Position numbers and translations under genes: made by a program. A stretch of DNA of 64,000 nucleotides, taken from contig VGCI01000001.1 in NCBI GenBank assembly GCA_016870095.1, positions 186,001 through 250,000 on the forward strand. Direction: 5' to 3'. Each line of letters begins with the position of its first letter. Position 1 is the first letter of the stretch. The DNA comes from Alphaproteobacteria bacterium. Lineage in GTDB: Bacteria; Pseudomonadota; Alphaproteobacteria; Paracaedibacterales; VGCI01. Positions 1-8,569 of the stretch are shown in pieces. A model generated the notes under the pieces. It was not told the DNA's origin, did no database searches, and was given only the letters and a program-made list of their open reading frames with translations.

Positions 1-1999
1 GCACGCTAAATAAAGTTGCTTGACCATAACTACGGGGGCAGAGTTCGTTTACAGATTTCTCTGCGTTGCAAACTTGCGCCCACCATGCATGTAATGAAAG
101 ACTCGATGGAGTCCTTTGGGCCATGACAAAATTATGACTATATCTGACAGGCCACTCATCCTGGTGGCCCAAATAATCAAGGCATACATCTGCTTGTTTT
201 CTATTTCCTAAAGATTTAGGGGGCTTTATAGTGCGTATATTCTCAATCGCTAAAAATAAAGAAGGAGCTGATTGAATGCCAAATAAAGCCTCTAAAATTT
301 CTAAGGCAATTTTCTGATCAATTTGAGATGGATAAGTTTCTCTAACGGAGTATTGGAGACCATCTCGAGTGTGAATCAAAGCGACTGTGGACTGTTCAGC
401 CTTTTCTGGTACTCCAAAGCAAAGAGGCCCATTAGATTTTAAAGAACAGACTTTATAGGCAACGGTTTGAGGTATTCTCCTTAAAGGCTGGCTATGCATT
501 AAAAGATGGGCAGGAGGAAGGAGCAATTCTCTTGTTTTGTCACTGGAAGTCATAAGAGATTCTTTAAAAGAATTACAATGTCCAAAATATTCATCTAATG
601 GGTCTAAAATAAATTTAATATTTCTTAAGTAGTTAAACTTTTCCTTGAATCTTCTTCTTTTTTCCCCCCAGGTTTCTGATTTTTCAAAAGCTGCTTTAAA
701 TTTAGCAATAAAAATTTGATTCTTTTCACTTCCGTCTCTCAAAACCCTGATTTCTGGACTATTTTCCTTTTGGGCAATTTTATCAGATGCAGGCAAAGAA
801 CTCGATTTTTCGACATCATACTGCCCATTATCGTCATCATTATCGAATTGTTGACGAGTGGAAAGACTTGTTCTGGGGGCTGTTGAATGTCGCCGAGACA
901 TCACCAAACGAGGTTCGGAGGAAGCATATTGAAGGGATGTTGGTGAGGCGGTGACTGCTTTAGAAGATGTTGAACTCGATCTCACAAGGCCAAGTGGGGC
1001 AGTATCATCTGGTGCAGGTGACGAACGAGGCGATGCAGCAAAAGCCTGTGTAAAGGAACTAAAGCGTGGAGTCCCAATGGGTGTATTTGAATCCCTGGGT
1101 GTGGAAATGGCCTGAGAAAAAGCTGGTAATTCAGCCGGCGCACTTTTCGTTAATTTATCCAATGCTGTTTTTATAGGATTGTGATTATCCAAAAAATAAT
1201 CTTTATAGTTTGCATTTGATAGATCTGAATAGTTTTGAGGGATACTTGACTCAGGTACTAATTTATTAAAAGATTCCCAAAGAATTTCCCAAAGAAGTTT
1301 GGCTCTATTTTCATATATTATCATTAATTCTTTTTGCGTTGTTTCCAAATAGGCTAAGGTTTCTGGCATAGAGGCTTGTGTGGTCGCCAACTCTCGATTC
1401 AGCCTTTCTTGTGACTCTCGAAAATGAGACAATTGATTATGGAAATAAAGAAACTGGTCAAAGATCTCTTTAAGGTCGCTTGGTGTTAACTTAAAATCAG
1501 CAAGTTGCGTAGAAATTTTTTCAAAAAACCGATCCCATTCCGCTTGAAACCATATCATTTGGTTGACAACTGTATGAATTGTCTCTGCATGAGCAACGAT
1601 CGCCTCCCACTTTTCTCCGCACTGTTTAAGGGGGGCAATTTTATCAGATAATGGTCTAAGATTTTCTAAACTTAAAGACCCACTTAGAGCCTGGGCTTGC
1701 TGTTCTGTGAAACACTGTTCCGGCGGAACAATTAATGCTACATGAGGCATAAATTCATCACGAAAGGGGTCAGATGTTGCGGGAGGTGATGTTTCGAGAC
1801 GCGTAAGTTTTTCGTGAATTTTTTTTTGAACTTCCCGTGCCGTATCGATTTTTGCCGATAAAGACGTTATGACTTCTTTTTGAAGGTCCTCAATGGCCTT
1901 TTCTGCTTTAAGGGTTCTGTGTGCATAGAGTTGCTCGAAATCCTGGCTTGCTAGGATACTATGGGTAAAAAATATGAAAATAAAGGCTAAAATTCTCAT
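1..1999 (-). CDS. large secreted protein of unknown function, cut by window edge
   Basis: The minus strand is open from an ATG at 1999 through the left edge, 666 codons without a stop, checked line by line. The N-terminus (MRILAFIFIFFTHSILAS) is a signal peptide, so the protein is exported. After it come a charged helical stretch, a middle region rich in Ser, Pro and Thr (about residues 290-400) that looks like a disordered linker, and a more ordered C-terminal part with several Cys and Trp residues near the edge. The start has an A-rich upstream region and only a weak Shine-Dalgarno (GAAAG). I recognise no domain. The C-terminus lies outside the window. Confidence 0.8.
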   Translation of the reverse strand, partial: MRILAFIFIFFTHSILASQDFEQLYAHRTLKAEKAIEDLQKEVITSLSAKIDTAREVQKKIHEKLTRLETSPPATSDPFRDEFMPHVALIVPPEQCFTEQQAQALSGSLSLENLRPLSDKIAPLKQCGEKWEAIVAHAETIHTVVNQMIWFQAEWDRFFEKISTQLADFKLTPSDLKEIFDQFLYFHNQLSHFRESQERLNRELATTQASMPETLAYLETTQKELMIIYENRAKLLWEILWESFNKLVPESSIPQNYSDLSNANYKDYFLDNHNPIKTALDKLTKSAPAELPAFSQAISTPRDSNTPIGTPRFSSFTQAFAASPRSSPAPDDTAPLGLVRSSSTSSKAVTASPTSLQYASSEPRLVMSRRHSTAPRTSLSTRQQFDNDDDNGQYDVEKSSSLPASDKIAQKENSPEIRVLRDGSEKNQIFIAKFKAAFEKSETWGEKRRRFKEKFNYLRNIKFILDPLDEYFGHCNSFKESLMTSSDKTRELLLPPAHLLMHSQPLRRIPQTVAYKVCSLKSNGPLCFGVPEKAEQSTVALIHTRDGLQYSVRETYPSQIDQKIALEILEALFGIQSAPSLFLAIENIRTIKPPKSLGNRKQADVCLDYLGHQDEWPVRYSHNFVMAQRTPSSLSLHAWWAQVCNAEKSVNELCPRSYGQATLFSV

Positions 2000-2215
2000 T
2001 TTTTTCTTTCTTTTCAGAAAAGCAACAGTCGCCAATTTGTGTTAGCATATAATATTTAATTAAAATAATAAATATATCATTATAAATTTTTTGATTTTTA
2101 AAAAATTTACGCAATGTGGCACCTTAGTGTCCGTTAACTTGACGTAAGGTATATATATTTTTAAAGTCATTTAAAGAGAATCGTTAAAAACCAATAGCTA
2201 AATTGGGAATAATTT

Positions 2216-2587
2216 ATGGATTTAAAACGCAAACTTAAAAGTGATTATCTTCAAGATGAAACCTATAACTCAAAAGGTTGGTTTCATTTTTCTTTAAATA
2301 AATTTAAGACTCAAAGCCGCCAGATCAAAAATATAGCCATCATTGAGAAAATGATGATGATAGTTGGCATTATTGGGCAATCATTATTTTATTTTCAAGC
2401 TTATAAGATTTATACAACGGCTAGTGCCAAGGATGTTTCAGTCCTTGGTTTTAGTTTTGCTCTCTTTTCACTTGCTTGTTGGCTTTTATATGGTTTGGTC
2501 ATTAAAAATAAAGTTCTTATTATCGTTAATACTTTTGCAGTTATTGGAGCCACTCTCACGGTAATAGCAATTTTTATCGTTTCCTGA
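2216..2587 (+). CDS. SemiSWEET-like small sugar transporter
   Basis: The C-terminal 78 residues have three predicted membrane helices and match the bacterial SemiSWEET (MtN3/PQ-loop) pattern: GIIGQSLFYFQAYKI in helix 1, then the SAKDVS loop, then a helix with SLACWLLYG. SemiSWEETs are about 90 residues and dimerise to pass sugars down their gradient. This one has an extra hydrophilic, basic N-terminus of about 45 residues. A GGGA sequence lies upstream of the ATG at 2216; a shorter version could start at the ATG cluster at 2351-2359. No partner gene is adjacent. The family call is from motif recognition; the substrate is unknown. Confidence 0.72.
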   Translation: MDLKRKLKSDYLQDETYNSKGWFHFSLNKFKTQSRQIKNIAIIEKMMMIVGIIGQSLFYFQAYKIYTTASAKDVSVLGFSFALFSLACWLLYGLVIKNKVLIIVNTFAVIGATLTVIAIFIVS

Positions 2588-2654
2588 GTTAGGTAGCTTA
2601 AGAGCAAGCGTTTTACATAAAAAACAAAGAGTAGGGAGGCAACAAATTGTCCTG

Positions 2655-3141
2655 ATGAAAACAAAACGGCTTCCCTTAAGACCTCTTCGTGAGGAAGACG
2701 CCGAATCTATGTTTGACTAGGCGCAAGATTCAAATTTACAACATTCCTGATTTGGGATCGTCATAATCAATTGCAGATACGCAATCTTATCTTCGGATTG
2801 TCCTTAAAGAACATCGGAGTCCTTTATATTCCTTAGCTATAAGTGTAAAATAAAGACCTCATTATGTCATGGGAACCATTGATATCTAGGCAAAGAATCG
2901 AGGTGAGGCAGACTTATCCTATGTTTTTTTACAAAAATATTGGCGCCAAGTTATTATGTTTGAAGCCGCTCAAGAGATTGTGAAAAGAGCGTTTGAGGGA
3001 TATGGATTTAAACGTTTGCAAGCTTGGTGTATCAAAGAGAACGTGGCTTCCTCTTCTTTAATGAAAATATTAGGTATGCGGTTTAAAATATGTATTCATT
3101 CCCAAAGGTATAGACATAAAGGATTCTGGGATCGGGAGTGA
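2655..3141 (+). pseudogene. decayed GNAT (RimJ/RimL-type) N-acetyltransferase
   Basis: The start ATGAAAACAAAACGGCTT encodes MKTKRLPLRPLREEDAESMF, the usual N-terminus of RimJ/RimL-like acetyltransferases, and then hits a TAG. Family-like sequence resumes in another frame: an IDI followed by TAG, then NRGEADLSYVF and YWRQ, then EAAQEIVKRAFEGYGFKRLQAWC and NVASSSLMKILGMRF, the typical acetyl-CoA-binding and C-terminal motifs. At least two in-frame stops and one or more frameshifts break it. The last 61 codons (2956-3141) are open but lack the N-terminal half, so no active enzyme is expected. Confidence 0.8.
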
Positions 3142-3209
3142 TATGCAATTTTAGAAGAAGAATGTCGAACTCAACAATCTTACCAAAATAATTTGATTTG
3201 CAAGAAAGT

Positions 3210-3286
3210 TGGCGCGTCCTGAGGGATTCGAACCCCCGACTTTCGGCTTCGAAGGCCGACGCTCTATCCAGCTGAGCTAAGGACGC
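3210..3286 (-). tRNA. tRNA-Arg (anticodon TCG)
   Basis: The 77-nt reverse strand folds as a cloverleaf: acceptor GCGTCCT/AGGACGC, D arm GCTC/GAGC, anticodon stem TCGGC/GCCGA with loop CTTCGAA, and a T arm with TTCGAAT. The anticodon is TCG, for CGA/CGG arginine codons. The discriminator is G and CCA is encoded in the DNA. It is the downstream member of a pair with tRNA-Arg(TCT). Confidence 0.95.
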
Positions 3287-3359
3287 ACTTGATGTTTCTT
3301 ACCATGGGGTTGGTTATGTTTACAAATACAATCGTGTCTTGTGGAGCTTAAAGTTATAA

Positions 3360-3436
<77 letters not shown>

Positions 3437-3486
3437 ATAAAAAAAAGACCGTGACGAAGGAGCTGTGAATCATCCTCAGGCCTAAT

Positions 3487-4044
3487 TTACACTTGCATGA
3501 TATCTTTTTGCTTAGTGGCAAGCAAGTCGTCAATCTTCTTTATGTGGGTGTCAGTAATCGTTTGAACGTCAGCAGATAGGCGATGATGTTCGTCTTCGGA
3601 AATATCACCATCCTTTTCCCATTTCTTCAACATTTCCATACCATCGCGACGAACATTACGAACGCTAATTCGCGTATCTTCTGCAAATTTTCCGGCAAGC
3701 TTAACCAATTCTTGACGACGTTCTTCGCTCATGGGGGGCAGGGGGATGCGAATGATTTGCCCATCACTTGAAGGGTTCAATCCCAGATCTGACTCTCGAA
3801 TGGCTTTTTCAACCACCTTAACCATGCCTTTGTCCCAAACTTGGACAGTAAGCATTCGAGGTTCGGGAACGTTAATGGTTCCAATTTGATTCAACGCCAT
3901 GACCGATCCATAAACGTCAACCTTGATGGTATCCAATAAATTAATAGATGCACGACCTGTGCGTAGGCCCGTAAATTCGCGTATGAGAATATCACAGGCA
4001 TTATCCATACGTTTACCCAAATCATTTAAACGCGTGTCTGTCAT
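3487..4044 (-). CDS. frr: ribosome recycling factor
   Basis: A 185-residue protein of normal family length. It contains the conserved [10 protein letters not shown] segment near residues 24-33, [17 protein letters not shown] in the middle and the helical C-terminus ending in KQKDIMQV. With EF-G it splits post-termination ribosomes into subunits so that they can be reused. It is the last gene of the rpsB-tsf-pyrH-frr cluster and starts 12 bp after pyrH, so the two are co-transcribed. Nothing is unusual. Confidence 0.97.
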   Translation of the reverse strand: MTDTRLNDLGKRMDNACDILIREFTGLRTGRASINLLDTIKVDVYGSVMALNQIGTINVPEPRMLTVQVWDKGMVKVVEKAIRESDLGLNPSSDGQIIRIPLPPMSEERRQELVKLAGKFAEDTRISVRNVRRDGMEMLKKWEKDGDISEDEHHRLSADVQTITDTHIKKIDDLLATKQKDIMQV

Positions 4045-4056
4045 TTTATTTATTCC

Positions 4057-4809
4057 TTATTCTTTTTCCGTTATCAACGTAAAATTACCTTCACCTTTGA
4101 CGACCTTGGCGAAGCCGCCTTCCTCATACATAGAGAAAATAGCAATTGGAATCAAGTTTTCCCGGGCGAGGGCAATGGCAGTAGCATCCATAACACCCAA
4201 GTTTCGCGTTAAAACATCATCGTAGGTGAGTGTTGGGTGAAATTGAGCACTTGTATCCTTTGTGGGATCTGCGCTATAAACCCCATTTACTTTTGTGGCT
4301 TTCAGAAGGAGGTCACATCCCATCTCGGAAGCGCGTAATGCGGCAGCTGTATCAGTGGTAAAGAAAGGATTGCCCGTTCCCCCTGCAAAAATGACGACAC
4401 GTCCATTTTCTAAGTGGTTTAAGGCACGACGGCGGATATAAGTTTCCCCAATGGCTTCAATGGGAAATGCACACGTCACGCGGCATTGTATATCAATTTG
4501 TTCAAGAGCATTTTGGAGAGCAAGAGCGTTGATTATAGTTGCCATCATCCCCATATAATCTGAGGTTGCACGGTCTATCCCATGGGTTTTGGCCCCTTGA
4601 ATTCCCCTGTAAATGTTACCACCGCCCACAACGACACAGATTTCGATTCCAAGTTTTATAACTTGCTGAATCTCTGCTGCCATCTTTTCCAGCATGTCTT
4701 GACTAATACCTTGCGCTCCCCCTTCAGAACCTGCCAATGCTTGGCCCGATATTTTCAACAATACCCGGCGATAGGGTGGATTAAGTGAAGAGGAGGGGGT
4801 TTTCGCCAT
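4057..4809 (-). CDS. pyrH: UMP kinase
   Basis: A 250-residue amino-acid-kinase-fold enzyme that phosphorylates UMP to UDP in pyrimidine nucleotide synthesis. Visible motifs are VLLKISGQALAG near the N-terminus, VVGGGNIYRG, the segment around DYMGMMATIINALALQNAL and GGTGNPFFTTDTAAALRA, all typical of bacterial hexameric PyrH. It has a short extra N-terminus (MAKTPSSSLNPP). It sits between tsf (35 bp away) and frr (12 bp), the conserved order in alphaproteobacteria. Confidence 0.97.
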   Translation of the reverse strand: MAKTPSSSLNPPYRRVLLKISGQALAGSEGGAQGISQDMLEKMAAEIQQVIKLGIEICVVVGGGNIYRGIQGAKTHGIDRATSDYMGMMATIINALALQNALEQIDIQCRVTCAFPIEAIGETYIRRRALNHLENGRVVIFAGGTGNPFFTTDTAAALRASEMGCDLLLKATKVNGVYSADPTKDTSAQFHPTLTYDDVLTRNLGVMDATAIALARENLIPIAIFSMYEEGGFAKVVKGEGNFTLITEKE

Positions 4810-4844
4810 CGTAACTTATACCATTAGTTATCTATGCCTATAGC

Positions 4845-5789
4845 TTATCCTGTAATACCTGCTTGCGCCATGACTTCTGCGGCAAAGTCAGACTCAGCTT
4901 TTTCAACACCTTCCCCTAAAGCATACCGAACGTATGCTTTGAGAGTGACAGGAGTATTCAGATCTTGTGAAGCTGTTTCCAACATTTCCCGAATCTTAGT
5001 TTTTCCGTCAATAATAAAAGTCTGCTCCATGAGAACTGCCTCTTCATAGAACTTCCGCAAACGTCCTTCGACCATTTTTGCAATAAATTCCTCAGGCTTT
5101 CCAGAAGCACGAGCTTGTTCTGCAACGATTGAGCGCTCTCTATCCAATAAATTGGGGTCAAGACTTTCAATAGTTAGAGATTGAGGATTTGCGGCAGCAA
5201 TATGCATGGCGATTCTCTTACCCAAGTCGGCAAGCTTGGTTTTATCTCCGGAAGATTCTAAAGCAACCAAAACACCTATTTTCCCGAGTCCAGGAGATAC
5301 AGAATTATGGACATAACTTGATACGTGACCTTGGGAAACGCTTAATCGTTCGACACGGCGCAAATGCATGTTTTCGCCAATAACAGCGATGAGCCGAGTG
5401 ATTTCTTCTTCTACGGTAGGAGATTCACCAGGAAACGCTGCTGCTTTTAAGGAATCAATTGTGTAGTCAGCTTTTGCAGCAATGACGGCAGTATTACGCA
5501 CCAAATTTTGAAATTTTTCGTTCCGAGCTACGAAATCTGTCTCCGCGTTAATTTCAACGAGAGAGCCTGAAAGACTATTGTTTGCCTCATCGATGGCCGC
5601 ACCTACAAGCCCCTCAGAAGCAACGCGACCAGCCTTTTTAGCAGCTGCAGCTAGGCCCTTTTTGCGAAGCCAATCGATAGCGGCTTCCATATCACCTTCA
5701 ACTTCTACTAAGGCTCGCTTGCAATCCATCATGCCAGCGCCCGTTCTTTCCCGTAAATCTTTTACATGTCCTGCTGTAATTTCAGCCAT
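4845..5789 (-). CDS. tsf: elongation factor Ts
   Basis: The 314-residue protein starts MAEITAGHVKDLRERTGAGMMDCKRAL, the N-terminal UBA-like domain of EF-Ts, followed by the KAGRVASEGLVG and INAETDFVARN core signatures. It exchanges GDP for GTP on EF-Tu. I chose the ATG at 5789 because an AAGGAG lies 8 nt upstream; a TTG 18 bp further up is in frame but would place the Shine-Dalgarno inside the gene. It follows rpsB by 45 bp. Confidence 0.97.
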   Translation of the reverse strand: MAEITAGHVKDLRERTGAGMMDCKRALVEVEGDMEAAIDWLRKKGLAAAAKKAGRVASEGLVGAAIDEANNSLSGSLVEINAETDFVARNEKFQNLVRNTAVIAAKADYTIDSLKAAAFPGESPTVEEEITRLIAVIGENMHLRRVERLSVSQGHVSSYVHNSVSPGLGKIGVLVALESSGDKTKLADLGKRIAMHIAAANPQSLTIESLDPNLLDRERSIVAEQARASGKPEEFIAKMVEGRLRKFYEEAVLMEQTFIIDGKTKIREMLETASQDLNTPVTLKAYVRYALGEGVEKAESDFAAEVMAQAGITG

Positions 5790-5834
5790 TCGCTCATTCT
5801 CCTTCAAAATAACAAAGATACTGACCCGATTATA

Positions 5835-6695
5835 CTAATCGGGCTTTGCATCTCCTTCAATTTCTTCTGCTGTATCTGTGCTTGCTGCAACTTCCTCTGG
5901 CGCCACTTCGGCAGCGAGGGTGTCGATAGACGCTTTAGGAGCACTCTCTTCTTCAAAATCGTCAGTAGGAACTTCAGAAGATTCACCCAAGTCGATTCCC
6001 GCAGAAGTCATTTCAGCTTGCAAACCATCAAGCACAGCTCCGGAGACCAAATCACAGTAAATACCAATCGCGCGAAGAGCATCATCATTGCCAGGAATAG
6101 GGTAGGTAACGCCCTCTGGATTAGAGTTGCTATCAAGCACGGCAACAACAGGTATATTTAAGCGACGGGCTTCTAAAATGGCGATCGCTTCTTTGTTGGT
6201 ATCAATAACGAATAGAATGTCAGGTAACCCGCCCATTTCACGAATGCCACCCAAAGCCATGTCTAACTTTTTGAAGTTTCTTTCTAAATCAAGACTTTCC
6301 TTCTTTGTTAAGCCGGTTGCTTCGTTTAAACGTTCTTCCATTTCTTTCATGCGTTTAATGGATTGATTCACCGTTTTCCAGTTTGTTAATGTGCCACCCA
6401 GCCAGCGATGGTTAATGTAGTATTGTCCACACCGCTTTGCGCTTTCTTTAATTTTTTCGGAGGCTTGTGTTTTTGTTCCCACAAAAAGAACGCGACCTCC
6501 AGCAGCAACTGTGCTGCGTATCGCTTCCATGGCTTGATGAAGCATGGGGACTGATTGTTGGAGATCCATAATATGAACGCCATTACGAATACCAAAGATA
6601 TAAGGGGACATCTTAGGATTCCAGCGCCGTGTGTGGTGACCGTAGTGTACGCCTGCTTCTAATAACTGACGCATAGTAAATGATGGCATTGCCAT
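5835..6695 (-). CDS. rpsB: 30S ribosomal protein S2
   Basis: A 286-residue S2 protein: [27 protein letters not shown] start, then [26 protein letters not shown] and the nucleotide-like core with [13 protein letters not shown]. About 45 residues at the C-terminus are acidic ([10 protein letters not shown] to [10 protein letters not shown]), an extension common in alphaproteobacterial S2. AGGAG lies 9 nt before the first ATG at 6695. First gene of the rpsB-tsf-pyrH-frr cluster; its promoter should lie in the gap to 6873. Confidence 0.97.
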   Translation of the reverse strand: MAMPSFTMRQLLEAGVHYGHHTRRWNPKMSPYIFGIRNGVHIMDLQQSVPMLHQAMEAIRSTVAAGGRVLFVGTKTQASEKIKESAKRCGQYYINHRWLGGTLTNWKTVNQSIKRMKEMEERLNEATGLTKKESLDLERNFKKLDMALGGIREMGGLPDILFVIDTNKEAIAILEARRLNIPVVAVLDSNSNPEGVTYPIPGNDDALRAIGIYCDLVSGAVLDGLQAEMTSAGIDLGESSEVPTDDFEEESAPKASIDTLAAEVAPEEVAASTDTAEEIEGDAKPD

Positions 6696-6873
6696 TGTGT
6701 TTTGCTCCTTTTTCCGGTTAAACCTCCACAGGGAATGTGATTGTTGAAGTAGACTTAAGAATAATTCTAAACTTCAATAACACCGGACGGTTTTAAGAGC
6801 TCTCCCCCTAATAACCACCCCTGTGTGTGGACTTCGATAAAATCATTACCATGTCTGAAGAGACAGCGCAACC

Positions 6874-8343
6874 TTATTTAACGTGCTTCATAAGGATTGT
6901 TGCCGCCAAAATACCTGAACGAACGGCCCCTTCAATATGCCCTCTTGTGCCATCAGCGCGGGTATGTTCACCCGCAAAAACAAAATGATCATTGTCGATA
7001 GGATCGGCATATTTACTCATTTCCTTATAGGTATCTGATGGCGCTGAAAAAGCGCCAGGACAATCTGAAGAAATGGCTGAGTAACTTCCAAAAGAAAATT
7101 TGTCCTTAGTCCAGTTTTTAAAAGCAGGATTTCCAGTAAATTTGATGGTTGGATACTCATGTAAAATGTTCGCTTTTTCGGCTTCAGCAATTCCCAGTGC
7201 TGACTCAGCCGTTACATTTTGTCCCGCATGTCCTGAAACAAAATAAGTAACGGCATTTTCACCGGGCCAAGCTATAGTTGAGGTATGCGCATTGACATAA
7301 TACAACATAGTATCAGAAAGCTTTGCGGGGGCTGTTGTTTGTATGCCAATCTTTGAGTTTGTACCATAAGACAATGTTTGTATGGCGTCTTGAGTCAGGG
7401 GTGGCACAGCAACTGTTGGGTCAATTTTTACATAACGTAGCGTACTAAAAGGAAGAGTCATGATGACATTGCTTGCCCTAACTTGTTCGCCAGATTTAAA
7501 AGTCAAAACATAATGGTCATGTGTTTTACCAATTTGAGTCAATTCTTGATTGAGTTGGATAGGAACTTGATGCCTTTGCAATTCTTCATCAAGTCGGCTT
7601 ACAAAATGAGACATACCTTTTTGGGCTGTATAGTGGTAAGCAGCAAGATCTGCCAAGAAATTTGGTTTCCAAGAAGAATTTTTATGGCTAAATAATTGAA
7701 AATATTGATCAACAATTTCTACGCAATAATGAATGTCATATACGGAGACTTTTTCAAAGGGAATGCCTTCATTGCTTTCTAATATGGCTTTCAGCATATT
7801 TTTACCAAAATCACTTAGTTTAGAATTATGAATGTACTTTATTAAAGGATTCCAATAATAATTGGCGCCATTGATCTCATAATAATTATTGTGGTTGGCT
7901 TGAAAATCCTTTTGAATACTTTCAAGGACTGCTTTTATTTCCGCTATCTCTTTAATTAATCTTGCGGGCTCGACAGGGCGAGCATTATCAAATACAGATA
8001 ATTTCTTTGTGCCAAACCCATGTTTAACAAGGTCAACGTTAAGCTTTTTCGCTAAGGCAATGGTCGCTTTATGATCACTATCAATAAAAGTGCCTCCCTC
8101 TTCAAAAAAAGCTGTTTTTTGAGGGTTGAAATAGTGTGTATTCACGCGCCCACCTAAACGTTCACGACCTTCAATCACAAGAGATTTAACCCCTTTTTCG
8201 GCTAATTTTTCTGCAGCTGTTAGTCCTGCCAGGCCTCCGCCTAAGATAACAACTTTATGTATATTCTTAATGCTTTGCGCACCTAAACACGCATGAGACC
8301 ATCCCAAAGCAAATATTAGAAATGGTATTTTAATAAAATTCAT
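6874..8343 (-). CDS. secreted flavin monoamine oxidase family protein
   Basis: The 489-residue protein begins with a signal peptide (residues 1-22, ending CLGA) and then a Rossmann FAD-binding motif, VVILGGGLAGLTAAEKL, with the following IEGRERLGGRV that typifies the amine oxidase family (PF01593). The C-terminal FAD motif FAGEHTRADGTRGHIEGAV is intact. Such enzymes oxidise amines or amino acids, releasing H2O2 and ammonia; the substrate is not evident. Export of the FAD enzyme suggests a periplasmic or extracellular role. A broken paralogue lies directly upstream on the same strand (8570-9997). Confidence 0.9.
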   Translation of the reverse strand: MNFIKIPFLIFALGWSHACLGAQSIKNIHKVVILGGGLAGLTAAEKLAEKGVKSLVIEGRERLGGRVNTHYFNPQKTAFFEEGGTFIDSDHKATIALAKKLNVDLVKHGFGTKKLSVFDNARPVEPARLIKEIAEIKAVLESIQKDFQANHNNYYEINGANYYWNPLIKYIHNSKLSDFGKNMLKAILESNEGIPFEKVSVYDIHYCVEIVDQYFQLFSHKNSSWKPNFLADLAAYHYTAQKGMSHFVSRLDEELQRHQVPIQLNQELTQIGKTHDHYVLTFKSGEQVRASNVIMTLPFSTLRYVKIDPTVAVPPLTQDAIQTLSYGTNSKIGIQTTAPAKLSDTMLYYVNAHTSTIAWPGENAVTYFVSGHAGQNVTAESALGIAEAEKANILHEYPTIKFTGNPAFKNWTKDKFSFGSYSAISSDCPGAFSAPSDTYKEMSKYADPIDNDHFVFAGEHTRADGTRGHIEGAVRSGILAATILMKHVK

Positions 8344-8482
8344 AAGTTTTCTCCTGAGGTTGGCAAGTATTAACTAATTTAGCTTAACTTATAAATTATT
8401 AATATTATTTTAACAATGAAATTGTTGGGGTGATTAATTATAAATTAACCTTAACTTGTGTGTTGTCGGTTATATATTTTAG

Positions 8483-8546
8483 AAAAAACGATTATCGGGT
8501 GTGAACTTTTATATCTTTTTTAAAAGAGATAAATTTTGTTCACACC
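8483..8546 (-). terminator. hairpin with T-run after the amine oxidase pseudogene
   Basis: GGTGTGAAC at 8498-8506 pairs perfectly with GTTCACACC at 8538-8546, and the intervening sequence continues the stem with few mismatches (TTATATCTTTT against AAAAGAGATAA). On the minus strand a run of six T follows, at 8488-8483, but 9 nt from the stem. It lies 24 bp past the stop of the broken paralogue, so termination is plausible. Confidence 0.45.
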
Positions 8547-8569
8547 ACCAAATAATTCTAAAAAAATTT

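Noticed and set aside
5790-5807. TTG start upstream of tsf
   Set aside because: It would place the AAGGAG site inside the coding region; the ATG at 5789 has ideal spacing.
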